From NCBI RefSeq assembly GCF_036023875.1, contig NZ_CP107931.1, positions 4,588,001 through 4,652,000 on the forward strand: a stretch of 64,000 bases of DNA, written 5' to 3'. A model generated the notes under the pieces. That model was not told where the DNA came from. It did no database searches and was given only the letters and a program-made list of their open reading frames with translations. Made by a program: the position numbers and the translations under genes. The DNA comes from Mycobacterium sp. NBC_00419. Lineage in GTDB: Bacteria; Actinomycetota; Actinomycetes; Mycobacteriales; Mycobacteriaceae. The stretch's first letter is position 1; each line of letters begins with the position of its first letter. Shown here in pieces: positions 25,471 through 35,710 of this stretch.

Positions 25471-26486
25471 TTCGTAGCCGCCTTCATGGAATTCAACGTG
25501 TCGATGTCGCCGCGCTCGCCGGGCGCCAGTTCTACGACGTTCTGGGCACCGGTGCGAAGTTCGGGAATGTAGGGAACCTTGCGATTAGTCGACTGGCGGT
25601 CTCCCGGGTGGCGCGGGGCCATTCGCCCCGCGGCATCCACCCTGAAGCCCAGCAGGTCAAGTTCCTCGGGCGACAGTTGTTCGTAGACGTCGTCGTGCAA
25701 GGACTGCAGGAAGTTGTCGATCGGCTTCACCCAGCTCTGCCCCCAGATGGCGCCCACCGAGTAGCGAGTCTTGTCCGAGGTAGACGCGCCGGACTGGTGC
25801 CAGAGGCGGCCGTCCCAGGAGAAAATGTCGCCCGCCTTGCAGGTGATCGGCACAGTCTCGGTTGCTTGGGCGCTGGTCGCCCCCTTGTTCGCGTCGAAGT
25901 TGACCTGGGGCGGCGGGCCCAGATGGCTGCCTGGGACCACGCGCGTGGCGCCCATGTCTTCTTCGAAGTCGCTCAAGCAGAAGAAGAAGTTCAGGAAGAC
26001 GGGCGTCTCCGTCTCCGTCTTTACCGGAACCCACTGTTGATCGGTGTGAATTGTCATGGACTCGCAGCCCTTGCGCTGGATGATGCCCGACGTCGAGGAC
26101 AGTTGGTAGGGAGCGCCGCGGAAAGCGTGCTGGCAGTATTCGTGAACGAGTGGGTTTTTCAACACGATGTCCATGAAGACGCGGCCCTTGTTGACGAGCA
26201 TCGTCACGTTCTGCCAAGCGGGCGTTTGACCGTCCGCTCCTCCGTACCACGTCTTGCCGGTGAAGCTTTGATTGCTGATCAGGGCGACGTCGTATTGGCG
26301 CTCCAAGTCCGCTTGTTCGATGAGCCGCTCCTTGAGGGCCTCCACCTGGTCGGGACTGAGAACGTTCTTGTGGACCACCAGGCCGTATTGGTCGAGCGCC
26401 GCTTTGCCGGCCTCGACGTCCGTCACCGGGTCCGGTAGTCCTGAACTCGTCACCGCGGCGGTCGCGGAATCAAGGTTTTGTGTCAT
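25467..26486 (-). CDS. Phytanoyl-CoA dioxygenase (PhyH) family oxygenase
   Basis: This 339-residue Fe(II)/2-oxoglutarate-dependent oxygenase has the iron-binding facial triad as HTDQQW (HxD) near residue 145 and the distal His in LWHQSGAS near 230. A downstream Arg in DKTRYSVG could bind 2-oxoglutarate. The middle segment FFFCLSDFEEDMGATRVVPGSH is typical of PhyH. It heads the minus-strand arm. ATG 26486 is preceded by GAGAGGA on the coding strand. Relatives hydroxylate acyl-CoAs, terpenoids or xenobiotics; the substrate here is unknown. Confidence 0.88.
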   Translation of the reverse strand: MTQNLDSATAAVTSSGLPDPVTDVEAGKAALDQYGLVVHKNVLSPDQVEALKERLIEQADLERQYDVALISNQSFTGKTWYGGADGQTPAWQNVTMLVNKGRVFMDIVLKNPLVHEYCQHAFRGAPYQLSSTSGIIQRKGCESMTIHTDQQWVPVKTETETPVFLNFFFCLSDFEEDMGATRVVPGSHLGPPPQVNFDANKGATSAQATETVPITCKAGDIFSWDGRLWHQSGASTSDKTRYSVGAIWGQSWVKPIDNFLQSLHDDVYEQLSPEELDLLGFRVDAAGRMAPRHPGDRQSTNRKVPYIPELRTGAQNVVELAPGERGDIDTLNSMKAATK

Positions 26487-26883
26487 ATTGTGAATCCTCT
26501 CTGTGCAAGACGTCGAATAATTAAGTGCTGCAACAGATCTGACCCGCGCACGTCTGGGTGACCGCAGGCTTTCAGGGCTGTGGCAGTCAGGGTGTTGCGT
26601 GGGTGGTCTGACCGCTGCTGTCGGGTGCGTAGGTGCTTGCCATTGCTGCCTTCCGCTTCCGAATTGACCGACGAATAAGAGCGCGACACCGGGTTGGGGT
26701 GGCTTGTCGATCCACAAGCCAAATAGCTCGCTGAGCGTATGACAAGCGAATGGGAGTGTCAAGCGTCACAGTGGATCGGCGCTGGCCTCGGCACGCGGGT
26801 TGATCGGATCCAACGGCCGACTACTAGTCGTGCGACCTCATCAGTCGCGTTTTGGGCGGTTGTCGCTGTGTTATACAGCTGCG
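26487..26883. promoter_or_regulatory. Divergent intergenic region, PhyH operon and NmrA gene
   Basis: These 397 bases hold the promoters of two divergent units. TATACA at 26872-26877 is a -10 candidate six bases before the GTG at 26884. On the other strand, the region just above PhyH is AT-richer (around 26516-26524). The operator motif seen at 18211 and 20511 is not found here. No gene is recognised. Confidence 0.4.
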
Positions 26884-27768
26884 GTGCTGTTGATCACGGG
26901 ACCGTCGGGCAACGTGGGCAGCGAAGTGGTGGACGTGCTCAAGGCGCGCCTGGCGGCTGACGAGTGGCGGGTAGGGGGTCGCCACCCGGAGCCGTTGCGT
27001 TCCCGCGTGGAGGGTCGGGCCCAGGTGTGCCGCTTCGACTTCTTCGAGCCGGCGACGTGGCAGGCGGCGCTCGAGGGGGTCGACACGATGTTTCTGCTGT
27101 TCCCGCTGCCTACTAATCGTGCCGCTCGCGAGGCCGTGATTCCTTTCCTACGGGCAGCCGAGGAGGCCGGCTGTCGTCACGTGGTCTATCTGTCGGTGTT
27201 CGGCGCCGACCGCGCCCGCGTGATCCCGCACTACAAGGCCGAAGCCGCATTGCGGGCGTCCGCGATGAGCTGGACGCTGCTGCGGTGCAGTTTCTTCATG
27301 CAGAACCTGCACCGTTCGATCTCGACTCACGGCACCGACATCGTCGAGCGCGGCGAGTTATTCATTCCGGCCGGACGTGGACTGACCAGCTTCATCGACG
27401 CCCGCGATGCCGCCGACGTCGCCGTGCTGGCACTGTCCGACCCGCCACGGCATCGCAACGCCGTCTATCACCTCACCGGGCCGACGATATTGAGCATGGC
27501 CGACGTCGCCGCGGCTTTGACCGAAACCCTCGGCTATCAGGTCACTTACACCCGCCCGGGCCTGGTGCGATTTGCCGCCCGCTTGCATCGCCGGGGCGTG
27601 GGCTGGGACGCCATCGCGTTCATGGCGGCGGTGTACACGCTGACGCGGCTGGGACGTAACCAGCCGATCACCGACGAAGTCGAACAGTTGCTGGGGCGTC
27701 CGCCGCGCAGCCTGGAGGTGTTCCTGCAGGACAGTGCGTGGCGCTGGGAACAACGTGCCTGGACCTGA
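26884..27768 (+). CDS. NmrA-like atypical SDR NAD(P)-binding protein
   Basis: This protein of about 294 residues starts MLLITGPSGNVGSEVVDVL, a Rossmann dinucleotide motif of the atypical short-chain dehydrogenase type (NmrA/YwnB group). GVDTMFLLFPLP and a YLSVFGADR-type strand follow, then YKAEAALRASAMSWTLLR, which carries the semi-conserved Tyr/Lys. GTG 26884 is chosen because it begins exactly at the Rossmann strand and is placed for leaderless expression; TTG 26800 would add an uncharged-looking 28-residue prefix. It may act as a reductase or redox sensor. It is not clearly part of the accessory cluster. Confidence 0.82.
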   Translation: MLLITGPSGNVGSEVVDVLKARLAADEWRVGGRHPEPLRSRVEGRAQVCRFDFFEPATWQAALEGVDTMFLLFPLPTNRAAREAVIPFLRAAEEAGCRHVVYLSVFGADRARVIPHYKAEAALRASAMSWTLLRCSFFMQNLHRSISTHGTDIVERGELFIPAGRGLTSFIDARDAADVAVLALSDPPRHRNAVYHLTGPTILSMADVAAALTETLGYQVTYTRPGLVRFAARLHRRGVGWDAIAFMAAVYTLTRLGRNQPITDEVEQLLGRPPRSLEVFLQDSAWRWEQRAWT

Positions 27769-27786
27769 CGGGGCCGCCGGTTGGGG

Positions 27787-29076
27787 TTAGTTCGCCGCCC
27801 AGAAACGGTGCCGCACTTGCGGATGCGGGGGCAACTGGCCAGACGGCGCTTTGGCCGACCATGCGGTGCCTTCACACACCAGGTCGTGGGGCATCGGGAT
27901 CTGGTCGGGCAGTAGCGCTCCGCCGGGCACCGCGTCGACGATCGACTGCACCGGTAGGGGCGGCGCCAGCGCTGCGGTATCGGGCAGGGTGGTCAGCGCG
28001 GCCGGAATGTTCGGAACGGCGGCGGCCGGGACCGGAGCGGGTACTGCGGCAGCGGGTGCAGGAACTACCGGCACTGGTGCGCCGAGGGGAAACCCCGCAG
28101 GCGGAACGACCACAGGTACTGCGGCCGGTGGCGCGGCTACCGGTGCCAATGCGGAGTCCTCGATCGGTGCTGCCATCGGTACGTCGGCGGGGACTGCGGC
28201 GGCTTCGGGTGCGGCAGCCGCTGCGGGCGCGGGTGCGGCGGCTTCCGGAGCCGGAGCCGGGGCGGCCGGGGGTGGGGCGGCCGGAAGTGCTTGGGCCGGA
28301 GCCGCTTCCAGCGCCGTCGGCGGTGCGGCAACGGGTGCTTCCGGCGCGGCGGCTGGGGGTGCTGCCGGAGCTGCAGCCGCAGCTTCGGGAAGCGGTGCTG
28401 CCGCCGGTGCTGCCGCCGGCGGTGCAGCCGAGATGTCGGCCACCGGCGTCACGTCGGTCACGGGAGCCGCCACCGGTGCGGCAGGTGCAGCCACGGGAGC
28501 GGCCACCGGAGCAGCGACCGGTGCGGCCACCGGGGCAGCAACAGGTGCAGCCACCGGAGCAGCGACGGGCGCAGCGACAGGTGCAGCGACGGGAGCAGCG
28601 ACCGGTGCGGGAACAGGGGCGGCAGCAGGTGCGGCCACCGGCACCACCGGCACGCCAAGCGGTGCAGGGATTACCGGAACCGCAGCAGGGACAACCGGAA
28701 CCGCCGCGGGTGCGGCGGCCGGGCCCAATGCGCTATCGGTCACCGGCGCGGCGGCCACCGGCATGGCGGCGGCCGGAGCCGCGGCCGGAATCGCGGCCGG
28801 AGCGGGGGCTGCCGCGGGCACAGCAGCCGGTACCCCGGCGGGCACAGCAGCCTCCGGTGGGGCAGCGGCCAGCGCCGAGGAGTCCGGGATCGCATTACCC
28901 AGCACCTCGGGCAGAGTCTCCGGCGATGCGGTGAACTGCTCGATGATGCTCCCGCACGGCACCCCGGGGCTGGATGCGGTGTCGGCGCCGGCCAGTGGTT
29001 GGAGGGAGAAGCTGAACAAGATCAACGCGGCGATACCGACCGACAGTGCTGCCGGACGGTCGATGGTGGGTGACAA
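27787..29076 (-). CDS. Secreted Pro/Ala/Val-rich protein
   Basis: This 429-residue protein has an N-terminal signal peptide (hydrophobic ALSVGIAALILFSFSLQPLA, likely cut near residue 32). A short folded part SPGVPCGSIIEQF precedes a very long low-complexity region of Ala, Pro and Val (about residues 65-350), and then a C-terminal segment with LPVQSIVDAVPG and HDLVCEGTAW. Two Cys residues, one at each end, could bridge. Mycobacteria have several such alanine/proline-rich exported proteins, thought to span the envelope. The opposite strand is also open here because of the biased codons, but only this strand gives a signal peptide and sensible ends. Confidence 0.75.
   Translation of the reverse strand: MSPTIDRPAALSVGIAALILFSFSLQPLAGADTASSPGVPCGSIIEQFTASPETLPEVLGNAIPDSSALAAAPPEAAVPAGVPAAVPAAAPAPAAIPAAAPAAAMPVAAAPVTDSALGPAAAPAAVPVVPAAVPVIPAPLGVPVVPVAAPAAAPVPAPVAAPVAAPVAAPVAAPVAAPVAAPVAAPVAAPVAAPVAAPAAPVAAPVTDVTPVADISAAPPAAAPAAAPLPEAAAAAPAAPPAAAPEAPVAAPPTALEAAPAQALPAAPPPAAPAPAPEAAAPAPAAAAAPEAAAVPADVPMAAPIEDSALAPVAAPPAAVPVVVPPAGFPLGAPVPVVPAPAAAVPAPVPAAAVPNIPAALTTLPDTAALAPPLPVQSIVDAVPGGALLPDQIPMPHDLVCEGTAWSAKAPSGQLPPHPQVRHRFWAAN
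28483..28608 (-). repeat. 12-bp tandem repeats encoding APVA
   Basis: Residues 157-198 of the secreted protein are near-perfect repeats of Ala-Pro-Val-Ala, about ten units of 12 bases. The third codon positions vary, so the DNA repeats are imperfect. Such tracts change length by slippage. Confidence 0.75.
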
Positions 29077-29259
29077 GACTTCCCCGTCTCTGGTGATCTT
29101 GATCCGTCAACCAGACGGTATCGGGTTGCGGGCCGCAGACAAGGCGACGTGGGCGCCTTTATGAAACCGATGCACGGCAGAGTCGCATCGGTGATCCGAT
29201 TTCTGAATCCATTGCGATTCAAGGCGTTTGCCATCGCGTCGGACAGCGAGACCGACCGA

Positions 29260-30381
29260 TCAGGTGTTGTCGGCGTTGCTCCGCGGGAAACCGCCGCCCT
29301 GGGGGAAGAGCGGGAAGACGACATCGTCGAGCTTCTCCGGATCGCCCGCGGTGCGGTTGATCGTTGCGCCCCAGATGTTTCCGTCCGGCGACACCTGCAG
29401 GGCCCACGCGTGGCCGTGGGTGTCCTGGCGCACCACCTCGGGCTCGCCGGTGACAGCGCCGGTGCCCTGCGCCAGCCGCACCGCGACCGTTTGCTTGGTG
29501 TTGACCAGGTTCACCAGGATCGTGCCGTCCAGCGCCGCGCACCCTGCCACGCCCGGCCGGTCGGGCCACGTCCACACGGTCGACGCTTTGGAATCCGGTC
29601 CGATGCGCTGCAGCCGGTCGCCGGCGGGCGTGCGATCGGTGATGTAGAGCGACTTGTCCGTCGGGTCGATGCACATGCCGCCGCCGGAACCCATGCCCGA
29701 CAGGGCTGTCGTCGGCGGCGCCGGGTTGACTGTGGTCGGCTGCTCGATGCGAATGACCTTGCCCGCCAACGAGTTCGGGTCGGCAGCCAGCCCGGGGTTG
29801 CCGGCGTCGCCGGTCTGGACCACCAGCGTGGTGGGGCTGGTGAAGATCAGCGAACCGGTGTTGCCGACCGCCCCCTTCGGGATGCCGGCCAGGATCTCCT
29901 TGGGGATGTCGCCGTCGGCCACCCGGATCACCCGGTTGTCGGTCGGCGTGCTGATGTAGGCGTACATCAGCCGGTCCTGCGAATAGGTGGGCGAGAGCAC
30001 GATGTCCAGCAGTCCGCCGTCGCCGCTCGGATCGACCGGTATGACCGTGCGGATCTTGGGTTCGGCGCTGACCGACACCTCTTTGACCGCGCCGGTGGTG
30101 CGTTCGGCGACCAACGCCGTCTTGCTGTCCGGTCCCATGATCAGACCGCTGGTGCTCTCCAGGCAGCCCTGCATGACACCCGGTGCGGGGCAGGCCTTCG
30201 GGAACGGTTTGGGCGGCAGCGGCGGGGGAGGCGGCGGCGTCGAGGTCGGGCCCGGTGCCAGCTGGGGGGCGGTGGTGAACGGTTGCGAAATCGAGTTGTT
30301 GAACTTCGCGCAGCCCGACAACACCAGGGTCGCCGCACACACCGCGGCCAACACCCCACGGACCGGGCGGCGCATTCGCAT
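29260..30381 (-). CDS. lppZ: Lipoprotein LppZ, sugar-dehydrogenase-like beta-propeller
   Basis: This 373-residue exported lipoprotein has a signal peptide ending in a lipobox LVLSGC with lipidation at Cys24. A Pro-rich linker (PPPPPPLPPKP) follows, then a soluble-glucose-dehydrogenase/PQQ-like propeller with segments such as SGLIMGPDSKTALVAERT, LLDIVLSPTY and GDAGNPGLAADPNSLAGKVIRI. It matches Rv3006 (LppZ) by architecture and by its divergent neighbour DoxX. Enzymatic activity has not been shown for this family in mycobacteria, to my knowledge. ATG 30381 is chosen as the start that gives a normal lipoprotein signal. Confidence 0.87.
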   Translation of the reverse strand: MRMRRPVRGVLAAVCAATLVLSGCAKFNNSISQPFTTAPQLAPGPTSTPPPPPPLPPKPFPKACPAPGVMQGCLESTSGLIMGPDSKTALVAERTTGAVKEVSVSAEPKIRTVIPVDPSGDGGLLDIVLSPTYSQDRLMYAYISTPTDNRVIRVADGDIPKEILAGIPKGAVGNTGSLIFTSPTTLVVQTGDAGNPGLAADPNSLAGKVIRIEQPTTVNPAPPTTALSGMGSGGGMCIDPTDKSLYITDRTPAGDRLQRIGPDSKASTVWTWPDRPGVAGCAALDGTILVNLVNTKQTVAVRLAQGTGAVTGEPEVVRQDTHGHAWALQVSPDGNIWGATINRTAGDPEKLDDVVFPLFPQGGGFPRSNADNT

Positions 30382-30527
30382 GCCCGCCAGGTTACGGATA
30401 CAGCCCCGGTGTTCGCCACGACGGTACGGGCGAGCCTGCCCGCAACGGCGGCGCGGACGCGAATTTGACCGCCGAAAGCGCCGCTCAAATCCCCGATTTG
30501 CGCGAAGTTGCACTTACTCTGACTTTC

Positions 30528-31364
30528 GTGACGAGTCAAGGCCCCGAAACGCGCTGGCAACGCCCCGACGACTCCTCGGCTCGACCCGCGTCGGCCCAGC
30601 TGGTCGACCCGGAAGACGATCTCCCGTCGGCCACCTATGGTGGCGACTTCGAGACCACGAAGATCCCGCAGTACAACCCGGCAATCTCCAGTCCGGACGC
30701 GTCGCCGTCGACCGGTTACGGGTTGCTGCACGACCCGGAGCCGCTGCCCTACGTACAACCGCATGCCCAGCCCGCACCGATCACCGCGGCAGGACCGATG
30801 GAGATCGAACCCATCGACGCCGAGGAGCGGGCCAAGGCGGCGGGGCGGCGAGGAACCCAAGACCTGGGCCTGCTGTTGCTGCGGGTCGTCGTCGGCGTCA
30901 TCTTCATCGCCCACGGCCTACAGAAGGCGTTCGGCTGGTTGGGCGGGCAGGGGATGGACGGCTTCGAGACCGCCCTCGCCGACGCCGGGTACCAGCACGC
31001 CGGGCTACTGACCTACGTCGGCGCCGGTGCGCAGATCATCGTCGGTGTGCTGCTGGTGCTCGGACTGTTCACCCCGCTGGCCGCGGCCGGCGGATTGGCC
31101 TACCTGGTCAACAGCCTGCTGACCGTCATCTCCGCGCAGCGCCAGGACGGCTATCTCTCGGTGTTCGGCGCGCAGGGGATGGAATACCTGCTCGTGCTCA
31201 CCGCGGCCGTCGCCTCGATCATCCTGGTCGGCCCGGGCCGCTACGGGTTCGACGCCGGCCGGGGCTGGGCACGCCGGCCGTTCGTCGGCTCATTCGTCGC
31301 CCTGGTGGTCGGCATCGGCGGCGGGGTGGCCGCCTGGTTCTTCCTGCACGGCAGGCTGGGCTGA
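30528..31364 (+). CDS. DoxX-family membrane protein
   Basis: This 278-residue protein matches Rv3005c by position. About 110 N-terminal residues are acidic, Pro-rich and cytosolic. Four membrane segments of the DoxX/SURF4 fold follow (about residues 118-138, 165-190, 195-210, 222-240) plus a final hydrophobic segment near 255-272. Motifs include RVVVGVIFIAHGLQKAF and GAGAQIIVGVLLVLGLF. In M. tuberculosis the DoxX homologue associates with superoxide dismutase SodA and SseA in an oxidoreductase complex at the membrane. GTG 30528 is preferred as the first codon giving the VTSQGPETRW start. Confidence 0.87.
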   Translation: MTSQGPETRWQRPDDSSARPASAQLVDPEDDLPSATYGGDFETTKIPQYNPAISSPDASPSTGYGLLHDPEPLPYVQPHAQPAPITAAGPMEIEPIDAEERAKAAGRRGTQDLGLLLLRVVVGVIFIAHGLQKAFGWLGGQGMDGFETALADAGYQHAGLLTYVGAGAQIIVGVLLVLGLFTPLAAAGGLAYLVNSLLTVISAQRQDGYLSVFGAQGMEYLLVLTAAVASIILVGPGRYGFDAGRGWARRPFVGSFVALVVGIGGGVAAWFFLHGRLG

Positions 31365-31383
31365 TCACCCTGCAGGTGGATCC

Positions 31384-31803
31384 TTACTCGTAGGGGTTGG
31401 GCACCCGGCCGCCGCTGGCCGCGGTCAGCAGCGGCAGTGTCGCGAACGTCACCGCGGGCAACCGCAACTCCGAGTCGTCTCCCAGCCGGGCCTTGGCCCA
31501 GGCATTCCGGTCGAATCGCAGCCCCTGAACGTCGTCCCACCGCACCGTCCGGCTGCCTAACAGGCTGCGTGCGGTGACCGTCTCCCGGTTGGCCACGGTC
31601 CGCAGCCGGACGATCGCCACCGAGGCCACCACCGGTATCGCCAACAGCGCCGAGCCCCAGGCCGGGAACAGCGGAATCAGGGCCATCAGCGCCAGCGCCA
31701 GGAAGCCGGAGGCGAAGTGGGCCATCGGTGACATCCTGATCACCACCGGCTTTGTAGGTTCGGTGGTGGCCGAGGTCGGGTCGGGGGCGAAACCGGAGGG
31801 CAT
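31384..31803 (-). CDS. cfp6: PH-domain protein Cfp6-like
   Basis: This 139-residue protein has two adjacent hydrophobic segments (about 26-45 and 46-65), followed by a bacterial PH-like beta domain with VTARSLLGSRTVRWDDVQGL. It matches Rv3004 (Cfp6), known from culture filtrates of M. tuberculosis, in size and position between doxX and ilvB. Function unknown. The gene converges on doxX with a 19-base gap. Confidence 0.82.
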   Translation of the reverse strand: MPSGFAPDPTSATTEPTKPVVIRMSPMAHFASGFLALALMALIPLFPAWGSALLAIPVVASVAIVRLRTVANRETVTARSLLGSRTVRWDDVQGLRFDRNAWAKARLGDDSELRLPAVTFATLPLLTAASGGRVPNPYE

Positions 31804-31876
31804 GCCTGCATCATCCCACCACCGCCGGGGTGACCGAGATTTGACGCCTGACCAGTGCGGAGGCTACCGTCGGCAT

Positions 31877-31948
31877 ATGAAGTTCGGCGGAATGCTCGTA
31901 GTAATTGGCCAGCGCGTTGGTGCCGCGCTTGCCCCCACCCGGGCATAG
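31877..31948 (+). CDS. ilvB leader peptide (attenuation)
   Basis: This is a 23-residue open frame, MKFGGMLVVIGQRVGAALAP and three more residues, ahead of ilvB. Codons 7-10 read Leu-Val-Val-Ile (31895-31906), the end products of the pathway, with further Val and Leu codons later. A following hairpin with a U-tract completes an attenuator. Low charged-branched-chain tRNA would stall the ribosome at these codons. The same logic is known for ilvBNC in Corynebacterium glutamicum and has been predicted for mycobacteria. TATGA overlaps the start, with no strong Shine-Dalgarno, so it may be leaderless. Confidence 0.75.
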   Translation: MKFGGMLVVIGQRVGAALAPTRA

Positions 31949-31968
31949 CCACTCGCACCAGCGCGCAA

Positions 31969-32004
31969 CCCTCGTACAGCCGCCGACGCTGACGGGGGTT
32001 TTTT
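31969..32004 (+). terminator. ilvB attenuator (intrinsic terminator in the leader)
   Basis: CCCTCGTACAGC (31969-31980) pairs with GCTGACGGGGG (31988-31998). The stem has 11 pairs with one bulged A and one G-U, the loop is CGCCGAC, and six Ts follow at 31999-32004. An upstream stem pairs GCGTTGGTGC (31914-31923) with GCACCAGCGC (31955-31964), and would be blocked by a ribosome stalled on the Leu-Val-Val-Ile codons. This is the standard layout of a transcription attenuator. Confidence 0.75.
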
Positions 32005-32043
32005 CTTGCCCCAAGGAAACAACACGAGGACATCGAGGACAAC

Positions 32044-33956
32044 GTGAGCGCACCGACCACGCGAGCACCCGAGCCATCGGCGGCCCCGCCCGCCAACGGC
32101 GCCGACGCCGCAGCGCAAACCACCGGTACTACCGCCCCCAAGTCGGTCTCGCCGACCAAACGGATCGCCCCCTACCAGCTCACCGGCGCCGAGTCCGTGG
32201 TGCGCTCGCTGGAGGAACTCGGCGTCGACACCATCTTCGGGATCCCCGGCGGCGCGGTGCTGCCGGTCTACGACCCGCTGTTCGATTCCAAGAAGCTGCG
32301 CCACGTCCTGGTCCGCCATGAGCAGGGCGCGGGCCACGCGGCCAGCGGCTACGCGCACGCCACCGGCAAGGTCGGCGTCATGATGGCCACCTCCGGTCCG
32401 GGCGCGACCAACCTCGTCACGCCGCTGGCCGACGCCCAGATGGACTCCATCCCGGTGGTCGCCATCACCGGGCAGGTCGGCCGTGCGCTCATCGGCACCG
32501 ACGCCTTCCAGGAAGCCGACATCTCCGGCATCACGATGCCGATCACCAAGCACAACTTCCTGGTGCGCAACGGTGACGACATCCCGCAGGTGATCGCCGA
32601 GGCGTTCCACATCGCCGCCACCGGACGCCCCGGCGCGGTGCTCGTCGACATCCCCAAGGACGTGCTGCAGGCTCAGTGCACGTTCGCCTGGCCGCCGCCG
32701 ATCGACCTGCCCGGCTACAAGCCCAACACCAAGCCCCACAGCCGTCAGATCCGCGAGGCCGCCAAGCTCATCGCCTCCGCGCGCAAGCCGGTGCTCTACG
32801 TCGGCGGCGGCGTGATCCGCGGGGAGGCGACCCAGGAATTGCTGGATCTGGCCGAGTTGACCGGTATCCCGGTGGTCACCACCCTGATGGCGCGCGGCGC
32901 CTTCCCGGACAGCCACCCGCAGAACCTGGGCATGCCCGGCATGCACGGCACGGTCGCCGCGGTGGCCGCCCTGCAGAAGAGCGACCTGCTCATCGTTCTG
33001 GGCGCCCGATTCGACGACCGGGTGACCGGCAAGCTGGAGTCCTTCGCGCCCGAGGCCAAGGTGATCCACGTCGACATCGACCCCGCCGAGATCGGCAAGA
33101 ACCGCAACGCCGACGTCCCGATCGTGGGCGATGTGAAGCTGGCGATCGCCGAGTTGATCGAAGCTTTGCGGAAAACCGCCGGCGGGCAGGAGCGAAGCGA
33201 CCGGGGAATCGGCACAGCGCCGAAGGCGGATCTGGACAACTGGTGGGAGTACCTGTCAGGAATCCGGTCGACCTACCCGCTGAGCTGGGATCCCCAGAGT
33301 GACGGCAGCCTCAGCCCCGAGTACGTCATCTCCGAGCTGGGCAAGATCGCCGGGCCCGACGCCATCTATGTCGCCGGCGTGGGCCAGCACCAGATGTGGG
33401 CCGCGCAGTTCATCAAGTACGAGAACCCGCGCACCTGGCTGAACTCCGGCGGGCTGGGCACCATGGGCTACGCCATCCCGGCGGCCATGGGAGCCAAGAT
33501 GGCCCGTCCCGACGCCGAGGTGTGGGCCATCGACGGCGACGGCTGCTTCCAGATGACCAACCAGGAGCTGGCCACCTGTGCCCTCGAAGGCGTGCCGATC
33601 AAGGTCGCACTGATCAACAACGGCAACCTCGGCATGGTGCGGCAGTGGCAGACCCTGTTCTACGGCGAGCGCTACAGCAACACCGGCCTGTCCACGCACA
33701 GCCATCGCATCCCCGACTTCGTCAAGCTGGCTGAGGCGATGGGCTGTGTCGGGTTGCGTTGTGAGCGTGAGGAAGACGTCGTCGACGTGATCAACCAGGC
33801 GCGCGCCATCAACGACCGCCCGGTGGTCATCGACTTCATCGTCGGCGCGGATGCACAGGTGTGGCCGATGGTCGCCGCGGGCACCGGCAACGACGAGATC
33901 ATGGCCGCGCGCAATATCCGTCCGTTGTTCGACGACAACGAAGAAGGACGGGCCTG

Positions 33957-33957
<1 letters not shown>
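32044..33957 (+). CDS. ilvB: Acetolactate synthase large subunit
   Basis: This 637-residue ThDP enzyme condenses pyruvate to acetolactate, the first common step of valine, leucine and isoleucine synthesis. [19 protein letters not shown] carries the catalytic Glu, a FAD/central domain follows, and [18 protein letters not shown] is the thiamine diphosphate motif. About 40 N-terminal residues are a disordered, Ala/Pro/Thr-rich extension. Residues near 379-392 contain an inserted [11 protein letters not shown] that M. tuberculosis IlvB1 appears to lack; the same peptide occurs in Ung here. GTG 32044 follows AGGACA, and ilvN overlaps by one base. Confidence 0.95.
33179..33201 (+). repeat. Dispersed in-frame insertion sequence, copy in ilvB
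   Basis: These 23 bases, with core GCAGGAGCGAAGCGAC, are identical to 63563-63585 inside ung. Both copies are read in the same frame as GGQERSD. After the exact match both continue with a loosely conserved tail ending near CACAG. The copy lies in a surface linker between domains, where insertion is tolerated. Confidence 0.7.
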
Positions 33958-35515
<1,558 letters not shown>

Positions 35516-35541
35516 CGCCAGGGGCGTCTGGAACCACCGAG

Positions 35542-35579
35542 CCGAAGCCACGCAGGAACTCCTGCGTGGCTTCGGTTTT
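35542..35579 (+). terminator. Intrinsic terminator of the ilvBNC operon
   Basis: CCGAAGCCACGCAGG (35542-35556) and CCTGCGTGGCTTCGG (35561-35575) form a perfect 15-bp stem with loop AACT, followed by TTTT. It is the cleanest terminator in the window. Confidence 0.92.
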
Positions 35580-35710
35580 GGAACGACCGTTGGCTCTCCG
35601 CGGATGTGATACGGGGGCGAGCGATGGCGATTCATGACTGCACCGCGGCCGGTTGGTTGTAGTCTCTGCGCTCAGAGTCGGTGCCGCCGACCAGGTGTGG
35701 GGGAGTGACT

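Noticed and set aside
27851..29164. Long plus-strand open frame full of Gly-Ala-Thr repeats, opposite the secreted Pro/Ala/Val-rich gene
   Set aside because: It is the mirror of the biased GC-rich codons. It lacks a signal peptide and start context, and its ends do not fit the neighbours. The minus-strand protein has all of these.
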